Position numbers and translations under genes: made by a program. The notes under the pieces were generated by a model. It had not been told where the DNA came from and searched no databases. It saw only the letters and a list, made by a program, of their open reading frames with translations. A stretch of 41,553 nt of DNA from Lachnospiraceae bacterium (GTDB lineage: Bacteria; Bacillota; Clostridia; Lachnospirales; Lachnospiraceae), in assembly GCA_015057955.1 (NCBI GenBank), contig SVDE01000008.1, positions 1 through 41,553 of the forward strand. Direction: 5' to 3'. This document shows, piece by piece, positions 17,522-27,633 of the stretch; position 1 is the stretch's first letter, and each line of letters starts with the position of its first letter.

Positions 17522-20383
17522 TTACATTCCGCTTCCTACTACTTCGCCGACAGCAGGGTTATTGATATAATCATCGATTATATCCCACATATCCTCGCCG
17601 AGATAGTACGGTTCAGGTGTAAGATCCTCACCTGCGGCTTTCTTTGCCAGAAGCTCCTTGACCTTTGCGGGTGTTGCGGGCATCTCATAAACACGGATCC
17701 CCACAGCATCCTTGATGGAGTTCAGTATTGCGACATGTCCGCCTGACTGGAATCCTTCACAGCATCCTACTGATCCATGGACTGCTGTCTTATGGCTGTC
17801 CTCAAGATGGCAGTCATAGAGTTCCATGTTGTCCGGGCAGTCATCCGCGAATCTGAATCCGAGCTGTGTGAGCTGGCCATGCTTGCCGTCATCCCTGTAA
17901 TCATCTGAAAGGGCATATCCGAGTGAGTGGATAAGGCTGCCGTAACCCTGTCCCTCAACTGCGTGAACGCTGCCGACCGGTCCGATGTCATAGAACATCT
18001 TGTATGAAAGGACTGTAGTCTTGCCTGTCTCTGTATCAACTTCAGAAAGAGCAAGGAAGTTCACGTAGTTGTATTCAGCTGTGGGATCACCCTTACTGGT
18101 GTTAGGGTCGATTCCTGTTGTGATGTCGGATGTATCATATACTCCGAGATATTTTGTCGGAATGCCTTCGGCAACCATTTCCTCGTATGTGCGGAATGTG
18201 CCGTCTTCCTTCTTCATCGCATTTACAAGCTTCTCACATCCGTCATAGATAGCGTTTCCGGCCATGTAATGTGAACGGTTTGCGCCTGCTGCGCCTGTAA
18301 GAGGAGCATATTTTGTATCTGCCTGTACAATGCGGATGCCCTTCGGTGTATATCCGAGCTTCCTCAGGGACTCTGCTGTATGGACAAGTGATCCTACGTC
18401 TGAACCCTGGCCCTGATCTTCCCAGGTGTTGTAATTGACGATGGCTCCGTCCGGTGCGAGCTCGATATCAACTTCTGCATGATCGTTCGGTCCGCCTGTT
18501 ACATTGTAGCCGCCGTTGCAGATACCGACTCCGTAACGCTTGTTAGGGATATTTTTATCGTTGAGCTCTTTAGCTTTTGCCTTCATCTCTTCATAATGAG
18601 GACGCATCTGGTCCATGAGATGACGGAACGGATACTCCTTATAAGGAACCATGTTCAGGTTGAGGTCGCCTTCCTTGGCAAGGTTGATGTAACGGAATTC
18701 GAACGGATCCATGCCGATCTTCTCAGCCATCATATCCATCATCTGTTCAGACATTGTATAGACCTGTGCGCAGCCGAATGCCCTGTAAGGAGCTCCGAAT
18801 GTGCTGTTTGTATAACCAAGCCTGCAGATAGCCCTGACGTTCGGCACATTATATCCGAAGTAAGGGAATCTCTGAGCTTTTGTAACAAGGTCTTCACCGA
18901 TCTCAGTATAAGCACCGTGATCAAACGCGAAATCGTATTCGGTTGCAAGGATCTTGCCGTCCTTGTCACATGCAAGACGTGCGTTGGAATAAGAAGGTGC
19001 TCTCTTTCCGGTGAACCATGTATGCTCCTGATATGTAAATGTCATGCTTACCGGGCAGTTGAGTGCCATTGCGGCAACACCGACAAGTGCTGAATCCTGA
19101 GGAGAGAAGTGGCATCCGAATGATGCTCCTGTAGGATTCTCTATTACACGGAGCTTGTCAGCCGGCCAGCCGATCGCTGAAGGTACCATTCCGAGTACCA
19201 TCGGGATGATAAGTGTCTTGGAATGAAGTGTGAGATTTCCATCCGCGTCGAAATATGCCTGGCATGATGTGGGCTCAATGACCTGATGAGGCTGGCACTC
19301 TGAGAAGAAGCTTCCTTCTACAACATACTCAGCTTCATTAAAGATGGGTTCGGTCTCCTCGCCCTTTATGACCGCGCAGTCAAGATAGTCGTTCGGAACG
19401 CCGGGATGGATCTCCTCAGCTCCGGGAGCAACTGCCTCAAGATATGTCATATACTCAGGCAGGCGCTCGATCTCAACCTTGACCTTCTTGGCAGCCTCAC
19501 GGGCAAGCTTCTGTGTCTTAGCTGCTACCAGGGCAACTACATCACCATAACGGAATACTTTTTCAGAATTTATAACTTCTCTGTCGAGACCGTTTCCTTT
19601 TGCCTTTGGATGTCCGAGGCCGAGCATGATGAGGTTGCTTCCCTTGACATCTTTAGCTGTAAGTACCTTTACAACTCCGTCCATTGCCATTGCTTCCGAA
19701 TCATCGATGCTGATAATGCGGCCGTTATTAACATGAGGCATGACAGGTGCGATGAAAAGTGTTTCGGGCGGCATTTTAAGTCCGATGTCGTCACCGTAAT
19801 CACATGTACCGGTAGCTTTTGCAATAGCTGCGGGGCGGGGAACTGCTGTTCCGTAGATCTTCCCGTCAACGGGATTCTTGAACTGGATGTCTTCCATCGT
19901 TGCTTCGCCGCGCATGACCTTTGCAGCTGCCATAACGCAGTCGATGATCGGCTTCCATCCTGTGCAGCGGCATGCATTCTTATTTACCGTGAACCAGTGA
20001 CGAACTTCCTCTCTTGAGGGATTGGGGTTCTCGGTAAGAAGTGCATATGTGGATACGATGAATCCGGGAGTGCAGAATCCGCACTGGATCCCTCCGAAAG
20101 TTACAAATGCCTGCTGTATCGGATGAAGATTAGTCGGAGTTCCTATGCCTTCAACAGTAAGCACCGTACTATAGTTGTCTATAGTCTTCATCTTCTTGAT
20201 GCATGAACGTACGAGTTTGCCGTTCAATATGACAGAGCACGCTCCGCATACGCCTGCATTGCATCCGATCTTTGTTCCCGTTAACCCCATGCGGCGGAGT
20301 ACATCCGCAAGTGATTCATTCGGATCACATACCAGCGTGCGGTCAACGCCATTGATGTTCAACCACATTTTTTCCAGCGCCAT
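17522..20383 (-). CDS. Molybdopterin-dependent aldehyde oxidoreductase, Desulfovibrio MOP type (two [2Fe-2S] + molybdopterin domains in one chain)
   Basis: 953 aa; CNAGVCGACSVILNGKLVRSC and CGFCTPG...NACRCTGW; large-subunit motifs of the xanthine oxidase family. Confidence 0.93.
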   Translation of the reverse strand: MALEKMWLNINGVDRTLVCDPNESLADVLRRMGLTGTKIGCNAGVCGACSVILNGKLVRSCIKKMKTIDNYSTVLTVEGIGTPTNLHPIQQAFVTFGGIQCGFCTPGFIVSTYALLTENPNPSREEVRHWFTVNKNACRCTGWKPIIDCVMAAAKVMRGEATMEDIQFKNPVDGKIYGTAVPRPAAIAKATGTCDYGDDIGLKMPPETLFIAPVMPHVNNGRIISIDDSEAMAMDGVVKVLTAKDVKGSNLIMLGLGHPKAKGNGLDREVINSEKVFRYGDVVALVAAKTQKLAREAAKKVKVEIERLPEYMTYLEAVAPGAEEIHPGVPNDYLDCAVIKGEETEPIFNEAEYVVEGSFFSECQPHQVIEPTSCQAYFDADGNLTLHSKTLIIPMVLGMVPSAIGWPADKLRVIENPTGASFGCHFSPQDSALVGVAAMALNCPVSMTFTYQEHTWFTGKRAPSYSNARLACDKDGKILATEYDFAFDHGAYTEIGEDLVTKAQRFPYFGYNVPNVRAICRLGYTNSTFGAPYRAFGCAQVYTMSEQMMDMMAEKIGMDPFEFRYINLAKEGDLNLNMVPYKEYPFRHLMDQMRPHYEEMKAKAKELNDKNIPNKRYGVGICNGGYNVTGGPNDHAEVDIELAPDGAIVNYNTWEDQGQGSDVGSLVHTAESLRKLGYTPKGIRIVQADTKYAPLTGAAGANRSHYMAGNAIYDGCEKLVNAMKKEDGTFRTYEEMVAEGIPTKYLGVYDTSDITTGIDPNTSKGDPTAEYNYVNFLALSEVDTETGKTTVLSYKMFYDIGPVGSVHAVEGQGYGSLIHSLGYALSDDYRDDGKHGQLTQLGFRFADDCPDNMELYDCHLEDSHKTAVHGSVGCCEGFQSGGHVAILNSIKDAVGIRVYEMPATPAKVKELLAKKAAGEDLTPEPYYLGEDMWDIIDDYINNPAVGEVVGSGM

Positions 20384-20425
20384 AATTTACCTCCCAAATA
20401 GAAAAAATAGATTTGTTTTTACCAA

Positions 20426-21427
20426 TTAATGTACCGGCTGATGTGTCGGATGGTCTTCAATGCCCAGCCTTCTGTTAGCACGGACACGTATCATCTCACC
20501 GGCAATGCTGACAGCGATCTCCTCAGGAGTTGCCGCCTTTATCGGAAGGCCAATTGGTGTATATACTTCCCTCAGAACATCTTCCGATATACCCTCTTCA
20601 AGGAGCTGTTTATTTACCGCGGCGATCTTCTTTGATGATCCGATCACCCCGACATAAGCTTTTTTATCTGTAAGGACCTGCTTCTCTACTATCCGGTCAA
20701 AAGCATGGCCGCTTGTCATTATTACAATGTAATCCTCAGGATCCGGCTCAATATAGTCAGATATCCTGCAGAAATCACCGCATATCACCCTATCGGCACA
20801 GGGAATCCTCTCAGGATCTGCGAATTCGGGGCGGTTGTCAAACACCACGACCCTGAAACCAACACTGTCAAGTATCGGGGCAAGAGCATATCCGCAGTGT
20901 CCGGCGCCGAAAAGGATCGCGCGCTCTCCTGTGTTCAAAGGCATGCTAAAGCTTTTCCCGATCAGGCTGCAGCCATTCCCGCCGGAAGTCTGTGGAGGCA
21001 GGACATCAATAACTGACGGGCTCCCTCCATCGAGATCGAGAACGAGCCATCCGTCTTTCCTTTCGTGATATCTGGATATGATCGTTTCAGCGGTTTCTCT
21101 CCATGCCGCATCTGTCCCGGATATGTACTGAAACAGGACGGTGACCTCACCGCCGCAGACCATACCTATGTCTTCCTTTTTCCCGGGCGAAAGGCTGAAC
21201 TCATGGACCAGGGACTGCTTCTCTTCAATGCATTTTGCGGCCAGTATTTCCGAATTCTTTTCTACCGCTCCGCCGCCTATTGTACCTGCGAGATGTCCCG
21301 CTTTTCCGACCAGCATGACTGACCCGCTGCCTCTCGGCGCAGACCCCTGCTGTTTTATGATGACCACAAGACAGGAATCCCTTTTCTCATCCATTTCATA
21401 GAGAAGTCTTGTTACAACAGCATTCAT
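20426..21427 (-). CDS. XdhC/CoxI-family molybdenum hydroxylase maturation factor
   Basis: 333 aa; GSAPRGSGSVMLVG, GTIGGGAVE, FGAGHCGYALAPIL Rossmann domain, GVIGS. Confidence 0.9.
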   Translation of the reverse strand: MNAVVTRLLYEMDEKRDSCLVVIIKQQGSAPRGSGSVMLVGKAGHLAGTIGGGAVEKNSEILAAKCIEEKQSLVHEFSLSPGKKEDIGMVCGGEVTVLFQYISGTDAAWRETAETIISRYHERKDGWLVLDLDGGSPSVIDVLPPQTSGGNGCSLIGKSFSMPLNTGERAILFGAGHCGYALAPILDSVGFRVVVFDNRPEFADPERIPCADRVICGDFCRISDYIEPDPEDYIVIMTSGHAFDRIVEKQVLTDKKAYVGVIGSSKKIAAVNKQLLEEGISEDVLREVYTPIGLPIKAATPEEIAVSIAGEMIRVRANRRLGIEDHPTHQPVH

Positions 21428-21525
21428 ACTTTGTTCTCCAAACCTTTACACTTTTATACAGCATAATTCTATCAACCGTAATGTTTACAGACAAATTGAC
21501 AATTTCCTCTAATAAACGAAAAAAA

Positions 21526-22110
21526 CTAAGAAATAGAGTATGACAATAAGCGCAGGTAGTCATCCTGCGTGTCCGCGTCCATCAGTATTCCCGGATCGTC
21601 GGTCAGAAGGTCAGCGAAATTAACTCCCAAGCTTTCAAAAGCCCCTTTGAGACCATAATTACCGTTATATGCTGTTATTCGTGAAATAAGCGAACTGCCA
21701 AAGAGGATCGGATGACCCGGCTCGCCGCCATAGACAGGCCTTACCGCGTCAGCATCCATTGCAAGCATCTGCTTCATGGTACAAAGCTTTATCAGGGGAA
21801 TGTCCCCCGGTGTGAAGAAAGTTCTGCTGCACCGGCCTTCAATGGCATTAAGGCCGATCATGACCGAAGCGAACATATCACTCCGGGCATACAGAGGATT
21901 TCGGATACATTCAACCGGGAGGTCAGCGATATGCTCCTCCAATTTATCAGCCTCACGCCCTGTAACAACTATGATGGGACTGCAGTCTATGTCTATGAAA
22001 TTCTGTATGCAGCATCTGATGATCGTCGAATCCTTAAGCGGTAGCATGGGTTTGAACTGTCCCATTCTCTTTGACAATCCGGCTGCAGCGATCACTGCTC
22101 CTGTATTCAT
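21526..22110 (-). CDS. MobA/MocA-like nucleotidyltransferase (DVU_1551 family; probable molybdopterin cytidylyltransferase)
   Basis: AAGLSKRMGQFKPMLPL signature, GDIPLI, GEPGHPILF; next to XdhC and MOP. Confidence 0.85.
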   Translation of the reverse strand: MNTGAVIAAAGLSKRMGQFKPMLPLKDSTIIRCCIQNFIDIDCSPIIVVTGREADKLEEHIADLPVECIRNPLYARSDMFASVMIGLNAIEGRCSRTFFTPGDIPLIKLCTMKQMLAMDADAVRPVYGGEPGHPILFGSSLISRITAYNGNYGLKGAFESLGVNFADLLTDDPGILMDADTQDDYLRLLSYSIS

Positions 22111-22116
22111 ACTCTT

Positions 22117-22122
22117 ATTATA
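22117..22122 (-). promoter_or_regulatory. Candidate -10 box (TATAAT) of the MOP/Trs operon
   Basis: Perfect TATAAT on the minus strand 6 nt before the ATG at 22110. Confidence 0.4.
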
Positions 22123-22168
22123 CATACTGTCAGGTAAATAATCGAGTCATATCAGGAGAAAAATGAAA

Positions 22169-24881
22169 TTATTTTTCTTTCTTTGCTGCTCTATGAATAG
22201 CTTTTCCAATTTCAAAAACAGGTATGGTGGATACGGCAAGTCCGATAGAGATCAAAAGCTCGGCTGCTGTCAAAGTACCGCGGATACCAAACAGTCCTTT
22301 AAATCCGGGAATAAAAACTGCTGCCAAAGTCAAGAGTGCAGTAATGACAAACGCTCCGACCATCCACCAGTTGATATTCAGGAACATTTCCCGGCTGAAT
22401 ATGGAACCGCTGCGTGAGCGCATGTTTACAGCGCAGAAGATCTCCGCGAAGCTGACTGTCACAAATGCCATTGTAATCGCAGTCCCGCACCATGTGCCGT
22501 TGGCAATGCCGTCGAATGAGCCGTTTTCCATAAAGAATCCTATATAATAAGCAGCTATTTCTATGGCAGCCAGATATACGCCCTGCCATAACATGCTGAC
22601 ACCTGCCCCGTGGGCAAATATGCTCTCCTGCTTTGCACGCGGTTTGCGCTTCATCAGGTCTCCTTCCGCATGCTCCATGCCCAAAGCCAGGCCGGGAAGA
22701 GTATCGGTGACCATGTTTATTCCACAGCAGATGCACCGGTGTCAGGATGGTAAAGTTAAGTATCGAAGCAAAGAATATGATCAGCACCTCGGCCAGATTA
22801 GTGGAAAGCTGGAACTGAAGCACTTTGCATATGTTGTCATAGATCCTTCGGCCGGCCTCTACTGCACGGATGATCGTTGCGAAATTGTCATCCGCCAGTA
22901 CCATGTCGGCTGCGCTCTTTGTTACAGGAGTTCCTGTTATGCCCATGCCGATGCCTATGTCCGCAGCCTTGATCGACGGAGCATCGTTCACACCGTCACC
23001 TGTCATGGCAGTGACCATGCCGCGGGCCTGCCATGCGTTGACGATACGTGTTTTATGTTCCGGCTGGACGCGGGCATAAACTGAATACTTTGTTACTTCC
23101 TCAATAAGTTCCTCGTCCGTGTATTTGTCCAGGTCCGCTCCGAGAGCTGCCTCCTGCGCATCCTTTATAATGCCAAGATCCTTGCCTATCGCCACGGCAG
23201 TATCTTTGTGGTCTCCTGTTATCATGATAGGGCGAATGCCGGCCATGCGGCACTTTTTGATCGCGTCATATACTTCCGGACGGCAGGGATCTATCATTCC
23301 GTAAAGTCCGATCAGTACTAAGGACTGCTCAAGCATCTCTGTAGAAGTCGCCCTTGGCATTTCATCATACCGCTTGTATGCTGCCGCCAGCACTCTGAGC
23401 GCCTGATCCGCATAGGATTTATTGACCTTCAGGATCTCATCCATCACCTCATCGCTCATCGGTATTATCTGACCGTCCTTAAGGAAACCGGTACAGGCTT
23501 TAAGGACCATGTCGCAGGCTCCCTTGGTATATTGGATGTAGCCATGTTCCGTTTTATGGATCGTTGTCATCATCTTGCGTTCGGAATCGAACGGTACCTC
23601 AGCTACCCTCGGCTGTTCCTCCGTAAGCTCATAACGGGGCAGCCCCATCTTAAATGCGTAATTAACAAGCGCCGCCTCTGTAGGTTCACCTGTAGATGAC
23701 TCCTCGCCGGGCTGTATCTGGGCATCTGAACAAAGCGCCATGGCTGTGGCCATCAGTACAGAGTTGTCTGTGTATTCTTCGACAACCGTCATCTTATTCT
23801 GGGTAAGGGTTCCTGTTTTGTCTGAGCAGATGATCTGCGTACAGCCAAGAGTCTCAACGGCTGTTAATTTTCTGATGAGCGCCTGGTGTTTTGCCATGTC
23901 AGTCACGCCTATCGACAGCACGATGGTGACGACTGCCGGCATTCCTTCCGGAATGGCTGCAACTGCCAGAGCAATGGCTGCCACAAGACTGTTAACCGCA
24001 TTGTTTCCCAGAAGGCTCCAGGAAAAAGGAACGCCCGAAAGGATAACTGACTGGACAATGCCTACGACAAAGACGACTATGCAGATACCGATCACCAGTT
24101 TCGTCAGAAATGCAGATAATTCAGTCATCCGTTTCTGAAGCGGAGTCTGTTCTTTTGCTGCCATGCTGAGGGCACCAGCTATCTTGCCCATTTCAGTATC
24201 CATGCCGGTGGCGGTTACAACGGCCACTCCTCTTCCGTAAACAACGGTAGATCCGTTGTAAAGCATGTTTGCCCTGTCACCTAAAGGCACATCGTCCTTG
24301 CCGTCAGAGCACATGAGCATGTCCACTATCTTATCAGCGGCCAGAGACTCGCCGGTCAGCGCCGCTTCCTCCACTTTCATGCTGTATGATTCCAGAATTC
24401 GGCAGTCTGCAGGCACTGTATCACCTGCTTCAAAGTTCACGATGTCTCCCACGACCAGGTCTTCGCTCTTGACAGAAACTATCTTTCCGTCACGAAGCAC
24501 TTTAGACGTTTCGGCTGTCATCTCCATCAGTGCGGCAACCGCGGCTTCTGCTTTGTTTTCCTGGACAAGGCTCATGACCGCATTAATGATGACAACGGCA
24601 AATATGACAAATACATCCGTGAACGCTCCAACAGTGATGTGGTCGCGGTTTTCCAGAATTGTCACGATGACCTGCACCAGGGCAGCACCAAGCAGTATCA
24701 GTATCATGGGATCTGTCATTGAATCCAGGAACTTTCGCCATCCCGGGCGTTTTTCCTCTTCTTTCAGCTTATTCTTCCCATTTTTCTGAAGTCTGGCTTC
24801 GGCCTCGGATGTGCTTAATCCCTGTGCGGATGTACCCAGCTCTTCCAGTACGTTTTCTTTATTTTCCAGATAGTATTTCAC
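22169..24881 (-). pseudogene. Calcium-translocating P-type ATPase, single frameshift near 22717-22723
   Basis: Frame 1 (22299..24881) has ICSDKTGTLTQNKM and TGDGVNDAP and ends ...TPVHLLW|NKHGH; frame 2 (22169..22714) continues MVTDTLPGLALGMEHAEGDLM. Removing one A from TGGAATAAACATG restores LLWINMVTDTLPG. Confidence 0.88.
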
Positions 24882-24966
24882 TTCTATTACCTCTAAAACG
24901 TTTTTCAGCGTTGATTATATCAGAAAATGCCCTATTTCAATAATATGTGTTATACTTTTTATCACC

Positions 24967-25821
24967 ATGAAATCCAAGCCGCCTTATTTCGGGCCGTTAA
25001 TGATGCTGAGCGCATCCATATTGTTTTCAACCGGGGGGATCCTGTGCAAACTGGTTCCCTGGTCTGCGCTTGCCATAAACGGCACCAGGAATCTGCTGGC
25101 ATCCATGGTGATCGGAGCATATCTGCTGGCCATCCGCCACAAACTCCGCTTTAATCTGATGATACTGTTCGGAGCAGTCTGCATGTGCGGAGTAACAACG
25201 CTCTTTATAATGGCAAATAAGCTTACAACCGCCGGCAACACCATCATCCTGCAGTATTCAGCCCCGATCTGGATCATATTGATGTCATTTATTTTTCTGC
25301 ACAAAAAACCTGTGCGCAGAGATGTCATTGCGATCGTTTTTGTATTTATCGGGATCATTTTCTTCTTTCTGGATAGCATAGGCGCAGGAAATACGCTGGG
25401 AAACATACTTGCCCTCGTATCCGGTATTTTCTATGCGGGATTGTTCATGCTGAACTCACTCCCGAAGGCGGATGCCCTTTCATCGCTCTTTCTGGGACAG
25501 CTTGGCACAGGCCTGATCTTTACGCCTTTTATAGTGAACGAGACAGATTTTTCTGCAGCTCCGATCATGGCTGTGATCGCTCTCGGTCTCTTTCAGGTGG
25601 GCCTGGCATACATATTCTTTAATCTCGGGACAAAGCTCATACCCCCGGTCACTGCATCGATCATCAATGGCCTGGAGCCCGTGCTCAATCCTCTGCTGGT
25701 AATGATATTCTGGAAAGAAATGTTCACACCTCTGTCTCTTATAGGCGCAGTCATAGTACTTGCGACCATACTTATATACAATATTATAAATGCACGTTCT
25801 GCCGCTAAAAATGCAGCTTAG
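24967..25821 (+). CDS. EamA/DMT-family transporter
   Basis: 284 aa, ~10 TM helices, duplicated EamA domain. Confidence 0.9.
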   Translation: MKSKPPYFGPLMMLSASILFSTGGILCKLVPWSALAINGTRNLLASMVIGAYLLAIRHKLRFNLMILFGAVCMCGVTTLFIMANKLTTAGNTIILQYSAPIWIILMSFIFLHKKPVRRDVIAIVFVFIGIIFFFLDSIGAGNTLGNILALVSGIFYAGLFMLNSLPKADALSSLFLGQLGTGLIFTPFIVNETDFSAAPIMAVIALGLFQVGLAYIFFNLGTKLIPPVTASIINGLEPVLNPLLVMIFWKEMFTPLSLIGAVIVLATILIYNIINARSAAKNAA

Positions 25822-25850
25822 ACAGATCAACCCGAAAGGAATTCAGATAA

Positions 25851-26255
25851 ATGCTCAAGAATTATTATGATGAAAATGATGTTTTCAACGTGGAAAACGG
25901 GATGCACATGGTTTCCGGAGAACCTGGAAAAGCGGTTTTTGAAGTTGAGCTTACCGATAAGCATTTAAGCCATGTCGGAAGAACGCATGTACACCCCGGA
26001 GTACTCTACAGTCTGGCGGAAAGCGCATCCGGAGCCGCTGCCCTTGCCTATGGTTATAACTGTTTTGCAGTAGAAGGCAGGTTTGAATACCTTGGGACTG
26101 CAACCGAAGGGATCGTAAGGGCAGAGGCAAAATGCAAGGATGAGCATGAGTCCGAGACCGGTCAGGTCAAGGTCCGTGTTTTTGACGCCGAGGGCAATCT
26201 GATCGCAAGAGGATATTTTGTGATCATTTATACAGGAGAGCCGTTTGAGGCGTGA
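25851..26255 (+). CDS. PaaI-type hotdog-fold thioesterase
   Basis: 134 aa; HVHPGVLYSLAESASGAAALAYG, hotdog core; TM-free. Confidence 0.8.
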   Translation: MLKNYYDENDVFNVENGMHMVSGEPGKAVFEVELTDKHLSHVGRTHVHPGVLYSLAESASGAAALAYGYNCFAVEGRFEYLGTATEGIVRAEAKCKDEHESETGQVKVRVFDAEGNLIARGYFVIIYTGEPFEA

Positions 26256-27391
26256 TCCTCTCTGTATTCTTTTAGGAAATCTCTGTAGCCGGGCATATAC
26301 TGGACCGCTATGCGGTCCTCAGGCCTGGCGTCTGTCAGATATATGACAAATAGGAAAAACCACTCTAGAGGTTTCATTATCACATATACAATATCACAGG
26401 CTGATTTAGTACGGATGCATCTGGCAATGGGGAATCCGTATTTATCGTAGATGTGCCTGATAAAACGGTGAAGATGGGGAGTCCGCTCCTCAAGAATCTG
26501 CTCAAACGCATTTGCGATCTCAAGCTGTCTGTTAACAACAACCCTGTGCCCGTGTCTCTCGCCCATTCTGAGGGGCTTTACGATCTTTTCGTGTCCGCCT
26601 GCTGCTACTGTGCAAAGGTAGTGCTCGTCATAATACAGATTCGGAGGGGCTGTCTTTCCCGAAAGCCTCCATTCGGCTGTCTCTGTCCATGCTTTGATGA
26701 TCGCATCCGGGCTTTGGCCTAATAGCACCGATATCCCTAGTATGACCCCGAGAAGCGGAAGCGCTAATATGATCGCAAACAAAGGCCACATCTTAGAGTT
26801 GTTCAGGAGTCTGTCAAACCGGTCTATGACCTTTCCATCACTCTGCCTGTTTTCAGCCTGTTCCTGCCATGCAGTTATCTTAAGCCTGAACATGGTCAGT
26901 ATGATGATGATCAGATTTGCTGGAAGCACTGCCAGCAATAAGCTTGAAAGCGAGGAGCTCATCTGCACACACCAGACAAGGCATGCCGCCATGAACGGAT
27001 ACTGTGCCGCCATCGCCAGTACAAACAGCAGCGGAGGAGTCTTCTTCAGAGGCATTATTGCAAGCACTATAAATCCTGCGACCGCCAAAGCTGCTATCGC
27101 TATGTATATCCCCAATGCGTCCGTCCAGAACGGCTGATGCTTCTGGTTGTTATAGAGCTGCTCACTCCATTCGGCAAACGGGCTTATCGCAATAAATGAA
27201 GCATAAAGCATGCTGAGCAGAACACCGAAGAACACCGTGCAGCTCCATGAGATAGTTCCCATGACCCGTACAAACCGGGGCTTTATCAGACAGAATATGT
27301 TCATTCCCGTAAGGCAGACAGGCATGCTGAACACATGGAACAGTACGATCATGGCAATGATCCGGTAAAGTACATCAGCGAAAGAGTCCAT
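26228..27391 (-). CDS. Membrane protein, DUF6688-like
   Basis: 387 aa; multiple TM helices; conserved C-terminus with NRQLEIANAFEQILEERTPHLHRFIRHIYDKYGFPIA. Confidence 0.65.
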   Translation of the reverse strand: MDSFADVLYRIIAMIVLFHVFSMPVCLTGMNIFCLIKPRFVRVMGTISWSCTVFFGVLLSMLYASFIAISPFAEWSEQLYNNQKHQPFWTDALGIYIAIAALAVAGFIVLAIMPLKKTPPLLFVLAMAAQYPFMAACLVWCVQMSSSLSSLLLAVLPANLIIIILTMFRLKITAWQEQAENRQSDGKVIDRFDRLLNNSKMWPLFAIILALPLLGVILGISVLLGQSPDAIIKAWTETAEWRLSGKTAPPNLYYDEHYLCTVAAGGHEKIVKPLRMGERHGHRVVVNRQLEIANAFEQILEERTPHLHRFIRHIYDKYGFPIARCIRTKSACDIVYVIMKPLEWFFLFVIYLTDARPEDRIAVQYMPGYRDFLKEYREDHASNGSPV

Positions 27392-27624
27392 TATTCCGCC
27401 TCATCATCCGGCTCACCTGGAACATACTCCAGAAGGTCTCCCGGCTGACAGTCAAGCGCCCTGCACAGGCTGGCAAGCGTAGATATCTTAACCGCCTTTG
27501 CCTTTCCGGTCTTAAGTATGGACATGTTCGCAAGGGTTATCCCCACCTTGTCTGCAAGTTCTGTCACGCTCATCTTGCGTCTGGCGAGCATGACATCGAT
27601 ATTGAAAATGATTTTTCCTTCCAT
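27391..27624 (-). CDS. XRE-family helix-turn-helix regulator
   Basis: 77 aa; MSVTELADKVGITLANMSILKTGKAKAVKISTLASLCRALDCQPGDLLEY. Confidence 0.92.
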   Translation of the reverse strand: MEGKIIFNIDVMLARRKMSVTELADKVGITLANMSILKTGKAKAVKISTLASLCRALDCQPGDLLEYVPGEPDDEAE

Positions 27625-27633
27625 GTCACCCTC

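Noticed and set aside
18479-20017. Two ~200-aa plus-strand ORFs (18479..19093 and 19406..20017)
   Set aside because: Antisense to the molybdopterin oxidoreductase; Cys/His-rich shadow translation, no motif.
22563-24789. Plus-strand ORFs of 132-174 aa opposite the P-type ATPase
   Set aside because: Antisense to strongly conserved ATPase motifs.
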